Assembly (NCBI GenBank): GCA_964630905.1
Contig: CAZVWR010000012.1
Span: 1-64,000, forward strand
DNA length: 64,000 nt
DNA from: JAGOEX01 sp964630905
GTDB lineage: Bacteria > UBP6 > UBA1177
Direction of reading: 5' to 3'
The position numbers and the translations under genes are program-made. Below, piece by piece: positions 1 through 8,061 of the stretch (positions within the stretch are counted from its first letter, which is position 1; the number at the start of each line of letters is the position of its first letter). The notes under the pieces were generated by a model, which did no database searches, was not told where the DNA came from, and saw only the letters and a list, made by a program, of their open reading frames with translations.

Positions 1-1
1 A

Positions 2-55
2 CCTCAACCAGATAATCCAAAAGATGTGAAGACGGGAAAAAGGTTGAAGGATTAA
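2..55 (+). CDS. possible 3' end of an upstream gene (partial)
   Basis: One frame is open from the window edge for 17 codons and ends at a TAA at 53-55. The tail would read PQPDNPKDVKTGKRLKD, a hydrophilic, charged end of the kind common at protein C termini. A second frame is open only to 28, so the assignment is weak. The downstream gene starts about 90 bases later on the same strand. No function can be given from so short a tail. Confidence 0.3.
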   Translation, partial: PQPDNPKDVKTGKRLKD

Positions 56-143
56 ATTCTTCCCGCAATATCAAAACGATTACTTGAATAAAAATCTGTT
101 AGTGATAAAATTAATGCAATAAATTTCTCTGTCGGAGGTTGAT

Positions 144-2033
144 TTGCTGTACATCGGGAAAAAAAGGGAGATGGCGGAATACTTCAAATCGATTCCGCTT
201 GAAAAGAAACAGCAGTTGTACAGAGGAGTCAGATCGATAATGGCAATGCTTGTCAAAATATCGAAAATGACCGAGATCTATTCTGTAAGGGACAAGATAT
301 TTAATGAGTTTACGGAAACGATAAAACAGAACTTCGATGTCATTCATAATGCTCTGCCATATGCGACTGTAACAACCAAAAAGGTCGGATTCTATTATCA
401 GGACAAGAAAATAAAGCTTTTTGATGAAGGGGAAAGAAAATTCAGGAACATATTCCTTGTCAATGAGATAAGAGAACTCTATTTTGTGCAGGGTGTAACT
501 CCGCAGGAGATCATTGATTTCTTTGCAGTCATTCAGGAGACACTGAATTATACACTGCTTGATTATGATTTTAATACAAGGCTCTGGGATTACGGCATCA
601 ATCATATCGGAACGATCTCCGATCCTGATATGGGAGATCCTGAACCGTGGTGTGATGACGGATTTAAGTCCGAATTCGAGCCTGTAAAGCCGGAAGTGCT
701 TTTTTCGTGCAGACCGAGAAGTTTCCATGAACTTGCCGAAATCGTTCCTGAATTTGACAATATGGGAAAGACCAGAAGCAGTGAGTTTGCTGAATGGGCT
801 GAAAAAAGCGGGAAGGAGCTTACAGTTAAGAAATATCTTGATAAAGCGAGAGTCCTTGTTTCATCGGGACTTAACAAGGAGAACAACAGGAACATTGTCA
901 ACAAGATATGTGAATATGCGATAAGAAATATTCAAAACGGTGATTTTATTTCAGGTATTGTTTATGTCAACACACTCATACAACTTGCAAAAGAACTGTC
1001 AAATTCAGATGAAGTTCTTTTTATGAGAGTCAAAGAAGTTCTCAAGAGGATAAACGCAGAGGAATTTGTCGGCAAGATGTTTGAAACGGCAGTAATAATT
1101 GACGCTTCTCAGACAAAAAGCTTTGGAGAACTTGTCAACCTTGTAAGTTCCACAAATTTTGAACTTGTTTTCCTTAAACTTTGTGAACTTGAGAACAAGG
1201 ATGTGAGGATGTACTGCCTTGAAGGGATAGCAAAAAATTTCAAAGATGCAGATCTGGCAAAGAAATTTGTAAAACATGAAGACTGGCATATTGCAAGGAA
1301 CTTTCTTTATATGCTGAGATTTGCGTTCAACCCGGAATTTCTCCCTTCTGTCAGAGATGTCATGAACCATCAGGTCAAGCAGATAAGAGTTGAAGCAGCA
1401 AGGGTTTTGAGTCTGTATGATGCAGATGAAAATCTTGAGTACTGGCAGAAGGCGGTGTTCTGTCCGGACGAAGAGGTGCGGATCCTTGCAGTCGAGAATC
1501 TTGTCAAAGTGAAGGGGCTTGAAGCGAAGGCGATATTCAATGAAATTTTTAAACCTTCCAACAGAAACAGGTTCAATCTCACGGATTATGAAAGATATAT
1601 TGACAGAATTCTTGCTTCACAGAGAAAAGAATTTTTCGATCTCCCGGGAACCATGATCTTTTCTGAAAATGTTGAGTTGAGGCTTACCGTACTGAGATCA
1701 CTGAACAAAATAGAAGATCCAGGAATAATTGCCACCCAGATCATAAGAAGAATGAAAAGTCCGGAATTTGTTGAACTTGATGAAAAGGAGATGCTTCTTC
1801 TCCTTGGACTTGTGAAAGGAAGTGCTGTTACGAGCATGCTTGAAGAGATAGAATACCTTTTCACTCTTCAGGGCGGATTCCTCAATAAAAAGAAATATGC
1901 TCCGGTAAAGAAAATAGTATTTGATTATTTCAGATCTCTCGGACAGAAAAATCAGATAATAAAAAGATGGCTCGAAAAGGGTTTGAAGATCGGAAATGAT
2001 GAAACTAAGGCCATTCTTCAGGGGAGGGGGTGA
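144..2033 (+). CDS. HEAT-like repeat protein, function unknown
   Basis: Predicted soluble protein of 629 residues with no signal peptide or membrane segment. The TTG start is preferred because GGAGG lies at 134-138, five bases upstream; the ATG at 171 has its purine stretch almost touching it. Residues 1-190 form a mixed alpha/beta region containing GVTPQEIIDFFAVIQ. From about residue 320 to the end the sequence is helical with repeated degenerate units (for example VRVEA/VRILAVENL-type helices) that look like HEAT or Armadillo repeats, usually a protein-binding scaffold. The next gene has the same N-terminal signature and begins at this gene's stop codon, so the two are probably co-transcribed and act together. 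I do not recognise a named family; the role is unknown. Confidence 0.8.
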   Translation: MLYIGKKREMAEYFKSIPLEKKQQLYRGVRSIMAMLVKISKMTEIYSVRDKIFNEFTETIKQNFDVIHNALPYATVTTKKVGFYYQDKKIKLFDEGERKFRNIFLVNEIRELYFVQGVTPQEIIDFFAVIQETLNYTLLDYDFNTRLWDYGINHIGTISDPDMGDPEPWCDDGFKSEFEPVKPEVLFSCRPRSFHELAEIVPEFDNMGKTRSSEFAEWAEKSGKELTVKKYLDKARVLVSSGLNKENNRNIVNKICEYAIRNIQNGDFISGIVYVNTLIQLAKELSNSDEVLFMRVKEVLKRINAEEFVGKMFETAVIIDASQTKSFGELVNLVSSTNFELVFLKLCELENKDVRMYCLEGIAKNFKDADLAKKFVKHEDWHIARNFLYMLRFAFNPEFLPSVRDVMNHQVKQIRVEAARVLSLYDADENLEYWQKAVFCPDEEVRILAVENLVKVKGLEAKAIFNEIFKPSNRNRFNLTDYERYIDRILASQRKEFFDLPGTMIFSENVELRLTVLRSLNKIEDPGIIATQIIRRMKSPEFVELDEKEMLLLLGLVKGSAVTSMLEEIEYLFTLQGGFLNKKKYAPVKKIVFDYFRSLGQKNQIIKRWLEKGLKIGNDETKAILQGRG

Positions 2034-2035
2034 CA

Positions 2036-3436
2036 ATGGAGGAAAGAAGGAACAAACCGGAATTTGAGAAATCTCCTAAAAAGTGGCGTTACAATTTTTC
2101 CAAATCATTGTTTACATTCTGGAAAACCGTAAAGATGTATGGCGGTGAAAATGAAAGGATAGATGAAGAGATAAATTTTTTCCGCAAGGTGCTGGAGTTC
2201 TTCTTTTTTGAAAAGGATGAGGTTTCAATACTTTTTGACGGAATAGATATAAAAGTTGATAAAGTCAGGATCAGGGGTCAAAGACAGGACGACAAATATT
2301 TTGAAGATGTTTATGATCTTTTTCTTTCACTGTGTCTTGCCGGAATAACATTTAAAAAAGGTGTTACAGATAAGGAGATAATTGACCTTTTCAGAGTAAT
2401 AGGGAAATATCCGGTCGGAAGAGAACCTAAAGTACAGGCTTTCGAGAGGGTGAAAGGAGACCTTCCTCAGTTAGATAATATAGAGATATTTCCATATGAT
2501 CCTGAAGAATCGGGGAATCTTCCGATCTATGATGTTCCTCAGAAGATAAGAAAAATATACAGGACTCTCTGTTCTGAGTACCTTGAATATAAGAAAATGG
2601 TCGATGCGGTTGAAAACATTCCTTTGAGAATAATTGAAAGAAATGTGCAGGATCTTATTTCTATAATTAAAAACAGTGAAAAATCCGAAGAAATAAGCCT
2701 GCTTCTTTTTCTTGCATCGGTAAATGCCTACAAAGGTTCTTTCAAAGGTGCTTCGGCTGCCGCGAGGGTTATACTTTCGACCATGGTGGGACTGAAACTT
2801 GATTTTGACATACACACTGTTAAAAGAATTGCAATATCGGCATATTTTCAATATTTCTCGGATGATCTTACAAAAGGTTATACGGCGCTTTCAAGAATGG
2901 ATGATTTTAATTACAGCAGAATTGAAGCCGCACTTAACTCTTCTTTGAGGATAACAGATTTCAGCGATGAAGGGATAATGAGGGGGAACAGCACTTCAGG
3001 AACTGTATCCGGAGACATCCTGAAAGTTGTCAGCTATTTTGACAGTGTTACAAAAAAATGGCCCGAGAGGGTCGGATATAAAGGTCCTCTCCTTTCAAGA
3101 CATGAAGCGGTAAGAAGTGTTCTTAGAAATGTTAAAAAAGGTGTGTTTAGAAGAGAGATAGCAGAAGCACTTGTCGGTGTTGCCGGAATTTATCCTCCCG
3201 GAAATATTATGAAAATTGTTTCAACAAACGAGTGGTGCATATCGGGAGGAAGATTTAAAAGCTTTAGTGATGAAGCTCCGGTCTTTATTCTTAACGCAGA
3301 TCTTTCTTTAAAAGAGATGAAGGTTGTAAAAGCCGAAAATCTTGTCGATGTTCCTGATGCCGCAGGATCTATTCTGCCACCTTCATTATATGTAAGAATG
3401 CTTAGAGTTTTTCTGGATGATTCGCAGGTAATCTGA
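2036..3436 (+). CDS. paralog of the upstream HEAT-like protein, unknown function
   Basis: Soluble protein of about 466 residues. The ATG at 2036 is chosen because GGGGAGGGGG at 2021-2030 gives good spacing; a GTG at 2030 overlapping the previous stop is the alternative. Residues 45-130 match the upstream protein in layout: a short beta-rich block (SILFDGIDIKVDKVRIRG), then GITFKKGVTDKEIIDLFRVIG compared with GVTPQEIIDFFAVIQ upstream. The remainder is mostly helical, without obvious HEAT units, and includes an arginine-rich segment near residue 345. The close coupling with the upstream gene suggests a two-subunit assembly. No catalytic motif is visible. Confidence 0.8.
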   Translation: MEERRNKPEFEKSPKKWRYNFSKSLFTFWKTVKMYGGENERIDEEINFFRKVLEFFFFEKDEVSILFDGIDIKVDKVRIRGQRQDDKYFEDVYDLFLSLCLAGITFKKGVTDKEIIDLFRVIGKYPVGREPKVQAFERVKGDLPQLDNIEIFPYDPEESGNLPIYDVPQKIRKIYRTLCSEYLEYKKMVDAVENIPLRIIERNVQDLISIIKNSEKSEEISLLLFLASVNAYKGSFKGASAAARVILSTMVGLKLDFDIHTVKRIAISAYFQYFSDDLTKGYTALSRMDDFNYSRIEAALNSSLRITDFSDEGIMRGNSTSGTVSGDILKVVSYFDSVTKKWPERVGYKGPLLSRHEAVRSVLRNVKKGVFRREIAEALVGVAGIYPPGNIMKIVSTNEWCISGGRFKSFSDEAPVFILNADLSLKEMKVVKAENLVDVPDAAGSILPPSLYVRMLRVFLDDSQVI

Positions 3437-3462
3437 AAAACAGCATTCACTATTTTATTCAA

Positions 3463-3490
3463 TTGATTTATTACAACATTTAAATACAAT
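3463..3490 (+). promoter_or_regulatory. sigma-70-like promoter for the VWA lipoprotein gene
   Basis: TTGATT at 3463-3468 and TACAAT at 3485-3490 are separated by 16 bases, about 34 bases upstream of the ATG at 3524, which has AGGAGG in front of it. Both hexamers are one or two mismatches from consensus. No transcript data support it. Confidence 0.45.
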
Positions 3491-3523
3491 ATATATGTGT
3501 GTTGGTTGTTATAGGAGGCATAG

Positions 3524-5674
3524 ATGAAAAAGGCAATAATTTATTTAACTTGCATCGTTATCTTATCAGTTCTCCTTTCAGCTTGTAATAATTCAAACTG
3601 GGACGAGATACTTGATAAGGAGTGCATCTCAAACAATGATTGCCCTGACGGTTATTTCTGTGATACTGTTACAGAAAAATGTGCAAAATCTTCAAATAAT
3701 GACGGGAGCGGCGGTCTGCCGGATAACGGAGGACTTCCGGGAGATGATTCATCTGATACCACTGACGATGATAATGGAATAACACCGAAAGGTGATGTGA
3801 AATGCGACTGCTTTGGAACAGAATATACGATTCCGGGAAAATTTGAGAACATTCAAGGCTGGTGCAATTCCGATGCAGATGGCGATGGAATTCCGAACTG
3901 TATTGAAGTCTCCAACGGAATAGAAGTTGACACCGATGAAGATACCACACCTGATTATCTTGATACAGACAGCGATAATGACGGTATTCCTGACAGCACA
4001 GAGTGCACAGACATACCTTGCAGAGACACAGATTCAGACGGAGTTCCTGATTACAGGGATGATGACAGCGACGGAGACGGTATTTTTGATAATGTTGAGT
4101 GTTTTTCAGATCCTTGCATAGATTCTGATGAAGACGGAACACCAGATTATATTGATACTGATAGTGATAATGACGGTGTTCCCGATGTTTATGAAACTGC
4201 AAAGGATACCGATAAGGATGGAATTCCTAATTTTCTTGATGATGATGCAGACGGAGATGGGATATTGGACAGTGATGAATGCCCTGAACTGCCTTGTGCA
4301 GATTCCGACGGTGATGGAATATACGATTTTCTTGACCTTGATTCTGATGGTGACGGGTTGCCGGATAATCAGGAGGTTGACTGTCCTAATCTTGGAATAC
4401 ACAGCAGAACCAAGGCGGACACCGATGATGACGGATTCAGTGATCTTGCTGAGATATTAACAGGTTCAGATCCATGTGACAGCGCAAACGGAGTTTTTGA
4501 CACAGGAGTCAAATTCTATTTTGAACTTCCGTATCAGGGTGAAGAAAAAGATGATATTCTAACTTTTGCACCTCAGGTCAAAATGGCCGACATATTTTTT
4601 AATGTGGATACGACATACTCAATGAGCGGAGCAATAAATAATCTCAAATCATCATTGAGTTCTGTTATAATTCCCGGAATAAGGAATAAAATAACAAACA
4701 GTGCCTTCGGAGTATCATACTTTGATGATTTTCCTGTCAGTGATTATGGTGCCAGTGTCGACCGTCCTTTCGGACTTTTACAGTCACCAACAACCGATAC
4801 CGCAACAGCGCAGGCTGGTGTCAACAAGCTTGAACTTCATAATGGAAATGATGTCCCTGAATCAGGGTATGAATCTCTTTACAGAATTGCTACAGGGGTT
4901 GAACTAAGATGGAAAGGAGGAAGCGTGCCTGCCGGAAATGTGGGATTCAGAGCAGGTTCTATCCCTATTGTTGTTCATATAACAGACGCTGTTGCACATA
5001 CTACGGGCCAGACTCCATACAGTTCATCGTATGTTTACACTATCTTTTCTCATGATCAAACTGTAACAGCTTTAAATTCAATAGGTGCAAAGGTGGTTAC
5101 GGTACATAATGGAAGTGTGGCAGCGGCAATAACACAGTTGACAAATATATCAAACGGTACAGGTGCGGTTGTACCGTCCTGTGCAAATGCCGGTCGAACC
5201 ACACTTCTTTATCAGATCGCTGCTAATGGTACCGGACTGGACACTTCAACAGTTAATGGAATTGATGCTCTCATAAAATATGCTTCATTTTCTCTTTATG
5301 TTGTTCCTGCTGATGACGGTGACGGCGCAACGATTGACACCTCATGTTTTTTGAAAAAGATAGAAGCTCTTGAATATGTGCCTGTTATGAATGGTTGTAA
5401 TGAAACAATTGTGGCAACTCCTGCCCCTTTTAACGGTTCAACTTATAACAACGGATTCAATAATTTTACTACAGGAACATCAAGTACAACAATTCCCGGT
5501 AATAAACTTACATTTAAAGTTGTTGCACAGAATGACACCTGTTTTGAAGCAGCCGGTGTGGCTAAGATGTTCAAAGCGTTTATAAATGTCATTGACAATG
5601 CAACAGGCTCTGTTCTTGATACTCAGGAAGTGACAATAATAGTTCCCGGAAAAGTAAGCGGTAGCGATGCGTAA
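3524..5674 (+). CDS. lipoprotein with thrombospondin type 3 repeats and a VWA-like domain
   Basis: Surface or periplasmic lipoprotein of 716 residues. The signal peptide ends in the lipobox LLSAC (Cys at about 21). Residues 33-52 form a small Cys motif (CISNNDCPDGYFC...C) of the EGF-like kind. Residues about 115-320 hold many DxDxDG units (for example DADGDGIPN, DTDSDNDGIPD) typical of calcium-binding thrombospondin type 3 repeats. From about 355 a von Willebrand A-like fold begins: DTTYSMSG fits a variant MIDAS, and VVHITDAVAH fits the later Asp-bearing strand. This combination is typical of adhesive or calcium-stiffened surface proteins; ligand unknown. AGGAGG precedes the ATG. It ends three bases from a convergent chemoreceptor gene. 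Confidence 0.85.
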   Translation: MKKAIIYLTCIVILSVLLSACNNSNWDEILDKECISNNDCPDGYFCDTVTEKCAKSSNNDGSGGLPDNGGLPGDDSSDTTDDDNGITPKGDVKCDCFGTEYTIPGKFENIQGWCNSDADGDGIPNCIEVSNGIEVDTDEDTTPDYLDTDSDNDGIPDSTECTDIPCRDTDSDGVPDYRDDDSDGDGIFDNVECFSDPCIDSDEDGTPDYIDTDSDNDGVPDVYETAKDTDKDGIPNFLDDDADGDGILDSDECPELPCADSDGDGIYDFLDLDSDGDGLPDNQEVDCPNLGIHSRTKADTDDDGFSDLAEILTGSDPCDSANGVFDTGVKFYFELPYQGEEKDDILTFAPQVKMADIFFNVDTTYSMSGAINNLKSSLSSVIIPGIRNKITNSAFGVSYFDDFPVSDYGASVDRPFGLLQSPTTDTATAQAGVNKLELHNGNDVPESGYESLYRIATGVELRWKGGSVPAGNVGFRAGSIPIVVHITDAVAHTTGQTPYSSSYVYTIFSHDQTVTALNSIGAKVVTVHNGSVAAAITQLTNISNGTGAVVPSCANAGRTTLLYQIAANGTGLDTSTVNGIDALIKYASFSLYVVPADDGDGATIDTSCFLKKIEALEYVPVMNGCNETIVATPAPFNGSTYNNGFNNFTTGTSSTTIPGNKLTFKVVAQNDTCFEAAGVAKMFKAFINVIDNATGSVLDTQEVTIIVPGKVSGSDA

Positions 5675-5677
5675 AGA

Positions 5678-7357
5678 TCAGAACTCTTCAAACTGATCGT
5701 CATCAAGAAATGAATTCGAATCAAAGTCACTTTCTTCAAATGTCTTAGACCGTTTTTCATCGAAACCGACGGAAAAAAGATCTTTCCTCGGTTCTGTCAC
5801 AGTTTCAGGAATAATTACAGGCTTGGGTTTAAATACTTCGTTTTCGTTAAGTTTGAAGCGGAGAACCTCATCATTCAGGCTTTTTGATATAGCCGCCATA
5901 TCCATAGCACTGCTTGCAAGCTGTTCCACAAGTGCGGCATTTCTCTGAGTAACTTCATCCATCTGCATTATGGCTGAATTTATCTGTTTTATTCCTTTGG
6001 ACTGCTCTTTTGATCTTCCTTCTATATCTCTCATTTCAGAAGCATTGTTCTGTATGTTTGTAACAACATCCATCAAGATCTGTGAGGTCGCTTTCGTTAT
6101 CACTCCGGCGTTAGTTGTCAATTCTTCATTTGAATCAACAAGCTGTTTTATCTCACTTGCGGCATCGGCACTTCTTTGAGCAAGAGTCCGGATCTCGCTT
6201 GCCACAACGGCAAACCCTTTGCCCTGTTCACCTGCTCTTGCGGCCTCAACAGCTGCATTAAGAGCAAGAAGATTTGTGTGAAACGCGATAGAGTTTACCA
6301 TGTCGACAATTTCACTTATTCTTGTTCCTGATTCTTTTACATGATTTATTGCTTTTTCCATCTGCTTAAGATGTTCTTTTCCTTTTTCCGCTCTTGCCGC
6401 TGTCATTGTTATGTTGTCAGTCAGGACCACGCTTATTTCAGCTGTTTCATGTATGGATGCACTTATCTCCTCCACAGATGCCGCTGTTTCTTCCAGAGAT
6501 GAGGCCATCTGCTGAGTTGCACTTGAAAGCTGATTATTGCCACCTGAGATCTCATTTGAGCTGTTAAGGATGCTTTCAGCAGTATTTCTTATTGAAAATA
6601 TTATGTTTTTCAGTGTTGTTATAAATTCATTGAAATTGTCAGTCATTTCTCCTATTTCATCATTGTATGTTTTTTTAAGCATTACATCCAGATTCCCTTT
6701 TGCACCTGTTCTGAATGCTTCATTAATGTTTCTGAGCGGGTTTATTATCATTTTTTCAGATATAAGATATGTCAGAAAAGCATACACAAACATAAAAAGG
6801 ATGAAAATTATTACGCTGTTAAACCCGAAAGAAAAAAGGAATCCAGATGCACTGTCAATAGGTGCTATGGCAACAATAACCCAGTTGAAAGGTTTATATG
6901 ACTTATATACTGCAGAATGTTTTCTGCCGGAGTCATCCTTAAAGTTGACAATTCCATCTCCCGTACCGATCATTTTTCTGATAAAATCATGTTTTGATGA
7001 CCAGTTCTGACCTTTTGCTGTAGGATGAATTATCCACTGACCTGTGTTTGAGTCAAGAACTGCAAGGATACCGTCACCTTTTACAACGGTGGTGTTCAGA
7101 CCGTTCTCTATCTCCCTTAATATCCTGTTAAGTCCCTGCGTATCCTGGATCTCTCTGGTATTTATCCGTCTGATGCTTTCCATCTGACTTGTAATTGAAT
7201 TAAGCATATTACTCAAATTTGATTCAAGAATATCATCGCTTACATTTGAAACCATGTACTGCGTTGTAAAAATTGTAAGTATGGAAAAAACAAAAACGAT
7301 AATGAAATTCAGAGCAAGCAGTTTCCATTTAAGATACCAGTTTTTAAATCCGGGCAT
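5678..7357 (-). CDS. methyl-accepting chemotaxis protein
   Basis: Transmembrane chemoreceptor of about 559 residues. I place the start at the ATG at 7357 (MPGFKNWYLKW), since GGAG lies seven bases upstream; the ATG at 7375 has no ribosome site. Order of parts: membrane helix (about 12-34), periplasmic Cache-like ligand domain (about 45-170, with FNWVIVAIAPI before the second helix), second helix (about 178-202), HAMP, then a long coiled-coil signalling domain. The conserved hairpin is present (NSIAFHTNLLALNAAVEAAR...GEQGKGFAVVA). The receptor signals to CheA/CheW. The acidic tail ends in QFEEF, which fits the aromatic-x-x-aromatic pattern of CheR/CheB tethering pentapeptides. No che genes lie in the window; ligand unknown. 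Confidence 0.93.
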   Translation of the reverse strand: MPGFKNWYLKWKLLALNFIIVFVFSILTIFTTQYMVSNVSDDILESNLSNMLNSITSQMESIRRINTREIQDTQGLNRILREIENGLNTTVVKGDGILAVLDSNTGQWIIHPTAKGQNWSSKHDFIRKMIGTGDGIVNFKDDSGRKHSAVYKSYKPFNWVIVAIAPIDSASGFLFSFGFNSVIIFILFMFVYAFLTYLISEKMIINPLRNINEAFRTGAKGNLDVMLKKTYNDEIGEMTDNFNEFITTLKNIIFSIRNTAESILNSSNEISGGNNQLSSATQQMASSLEETAASVEEISASIHETAEISVVLTDNITMTAARAEKGKEHLKQMEKAINHVKESGTRISEIVDMVNSIAFHTNLLALNAAVEAARAGEQGKGFAVVASEIRTLAQRSADAASEIKQLVDSNEELTTNAGVITKATSQILMDVVTNIQNNASEMRDIEGRSKEQSKGIKQINSAIMQMDEVTQRNAALVEQLASSAMDMAAISKSLNDEVLRFKLNENEVFKPKPVIIPETVTEPRKDLFSVGFDEKRSKTFEESDFDSNSFLDDDQFEEF

Positions 7358-7482
7358 GATCTTCTCCGTCTTCATTGTGCAAAGAAATGTTATAGCAATA
7401 TACCGAGATTTTCAAGATATTTTGCCTTTTAATTTTAAGGATATAAGATTTTTGAGACAAAATTGTTGTATTGAGGAGGAAT

Positions 7483-8055
7483 ATGAAAGTTGTAGCTTTT
7501 AACGGAAGTCCGAGGAAAGACGGTAATACCGCTGCGATGATAAACCATGTTTTTTCTGTTCTCAAATCAGATGGAATAGAATGTGAATTCATTCAGCTTG
7601 GCGGGAATATTATCCGTGGCTGTCAGGCTTGTGGAAAATGTAAAGAGTTGAAAAACGGCAAGTGTGTTTTCAATGATGACCTGATGAATGAATGGATAGC
7701 TAAAATGATTGAAGCAGATGGAATAATAATAGGCGCTCCGACATATTTTGCTTCCATAAATGCTGAAACGAAGGCTTTTATTGACAGAGCCGGATATGTT
7801 TCAAGAGCCAACGGGAACCTTTTTAAAAGAAAAGCCGGAGCAGCGGTAGTAGCGGCAAGAAGAGCTGGATTTCTCAATGTTTTCCAGACAATAAATAATT
7901 TTTTTCTTGTCATGGAAATGATGGTTCCGGGTTCAATTTACTGGAATCTTTCGGTGGCAAGAGATAAAGGTGACTTTGAAAAGGATGAAGAAGGTGTAAG
8001 GACAATGGAAATGCTGGGGGCTAATATGGCCTGGCTTTTAAAGAAACTTAACTGA
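7483..8055 (+). CDS. iron-sulfur flavoprotein / NADPH-dependent FMN reductase-like
   Basis: Cytosolic flavodoxin-fold protein of 190 residues. The start is ATG 7483 behind GGAGGA; an in-frame TTG at 7471 lies inside the ribosome site. The N terminus VVAFNGSPRKDGNTAAM is the FMN phosphate loop of the NADPH-dependent FMN reductase superfamily. Cys47, Cys50, Cys53 and Cys61 form C-x2-C-x2-C-x7-C, the compact cluster motif of the Isf (iron-sulfur flavoprotein) family that binds a [4Fe-4S] cluster. GAPTYF is the usual second flavin-contact loop. Family members shuttle electrons in anaerobes, sometimes in oxygen or peroxide defence. It stands alone between convergent genes, so its redox partner is not evident. 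Confidence 0.85.
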   Translation: MKVVAFNGSPRKDGNTAAMINHVFSVLKSDGIECEFIQLGGNIIRGCQACGKCKELKNGKCVFNDDLMNEWIAKMIEADGIIIGAPTYFASINAETKAFIDRAGYVSRANGNLFKRKAGAAVVAARRAGFLNVFQTINNFFLVMEMMVPGSIYWNLSVARDKGDFEKDEEGVRTMEMLGANMAWLLKKLN

Positions 8056-8061
8056 TCCTAT

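Noticed and set aside
3669..4460. Several overlapping open frames on both strands across the calcium-repeat region
   Set aside because: They arise from the biased codons of the DxDxDG repeats; their products are low-complexity and lack ribosome sites.
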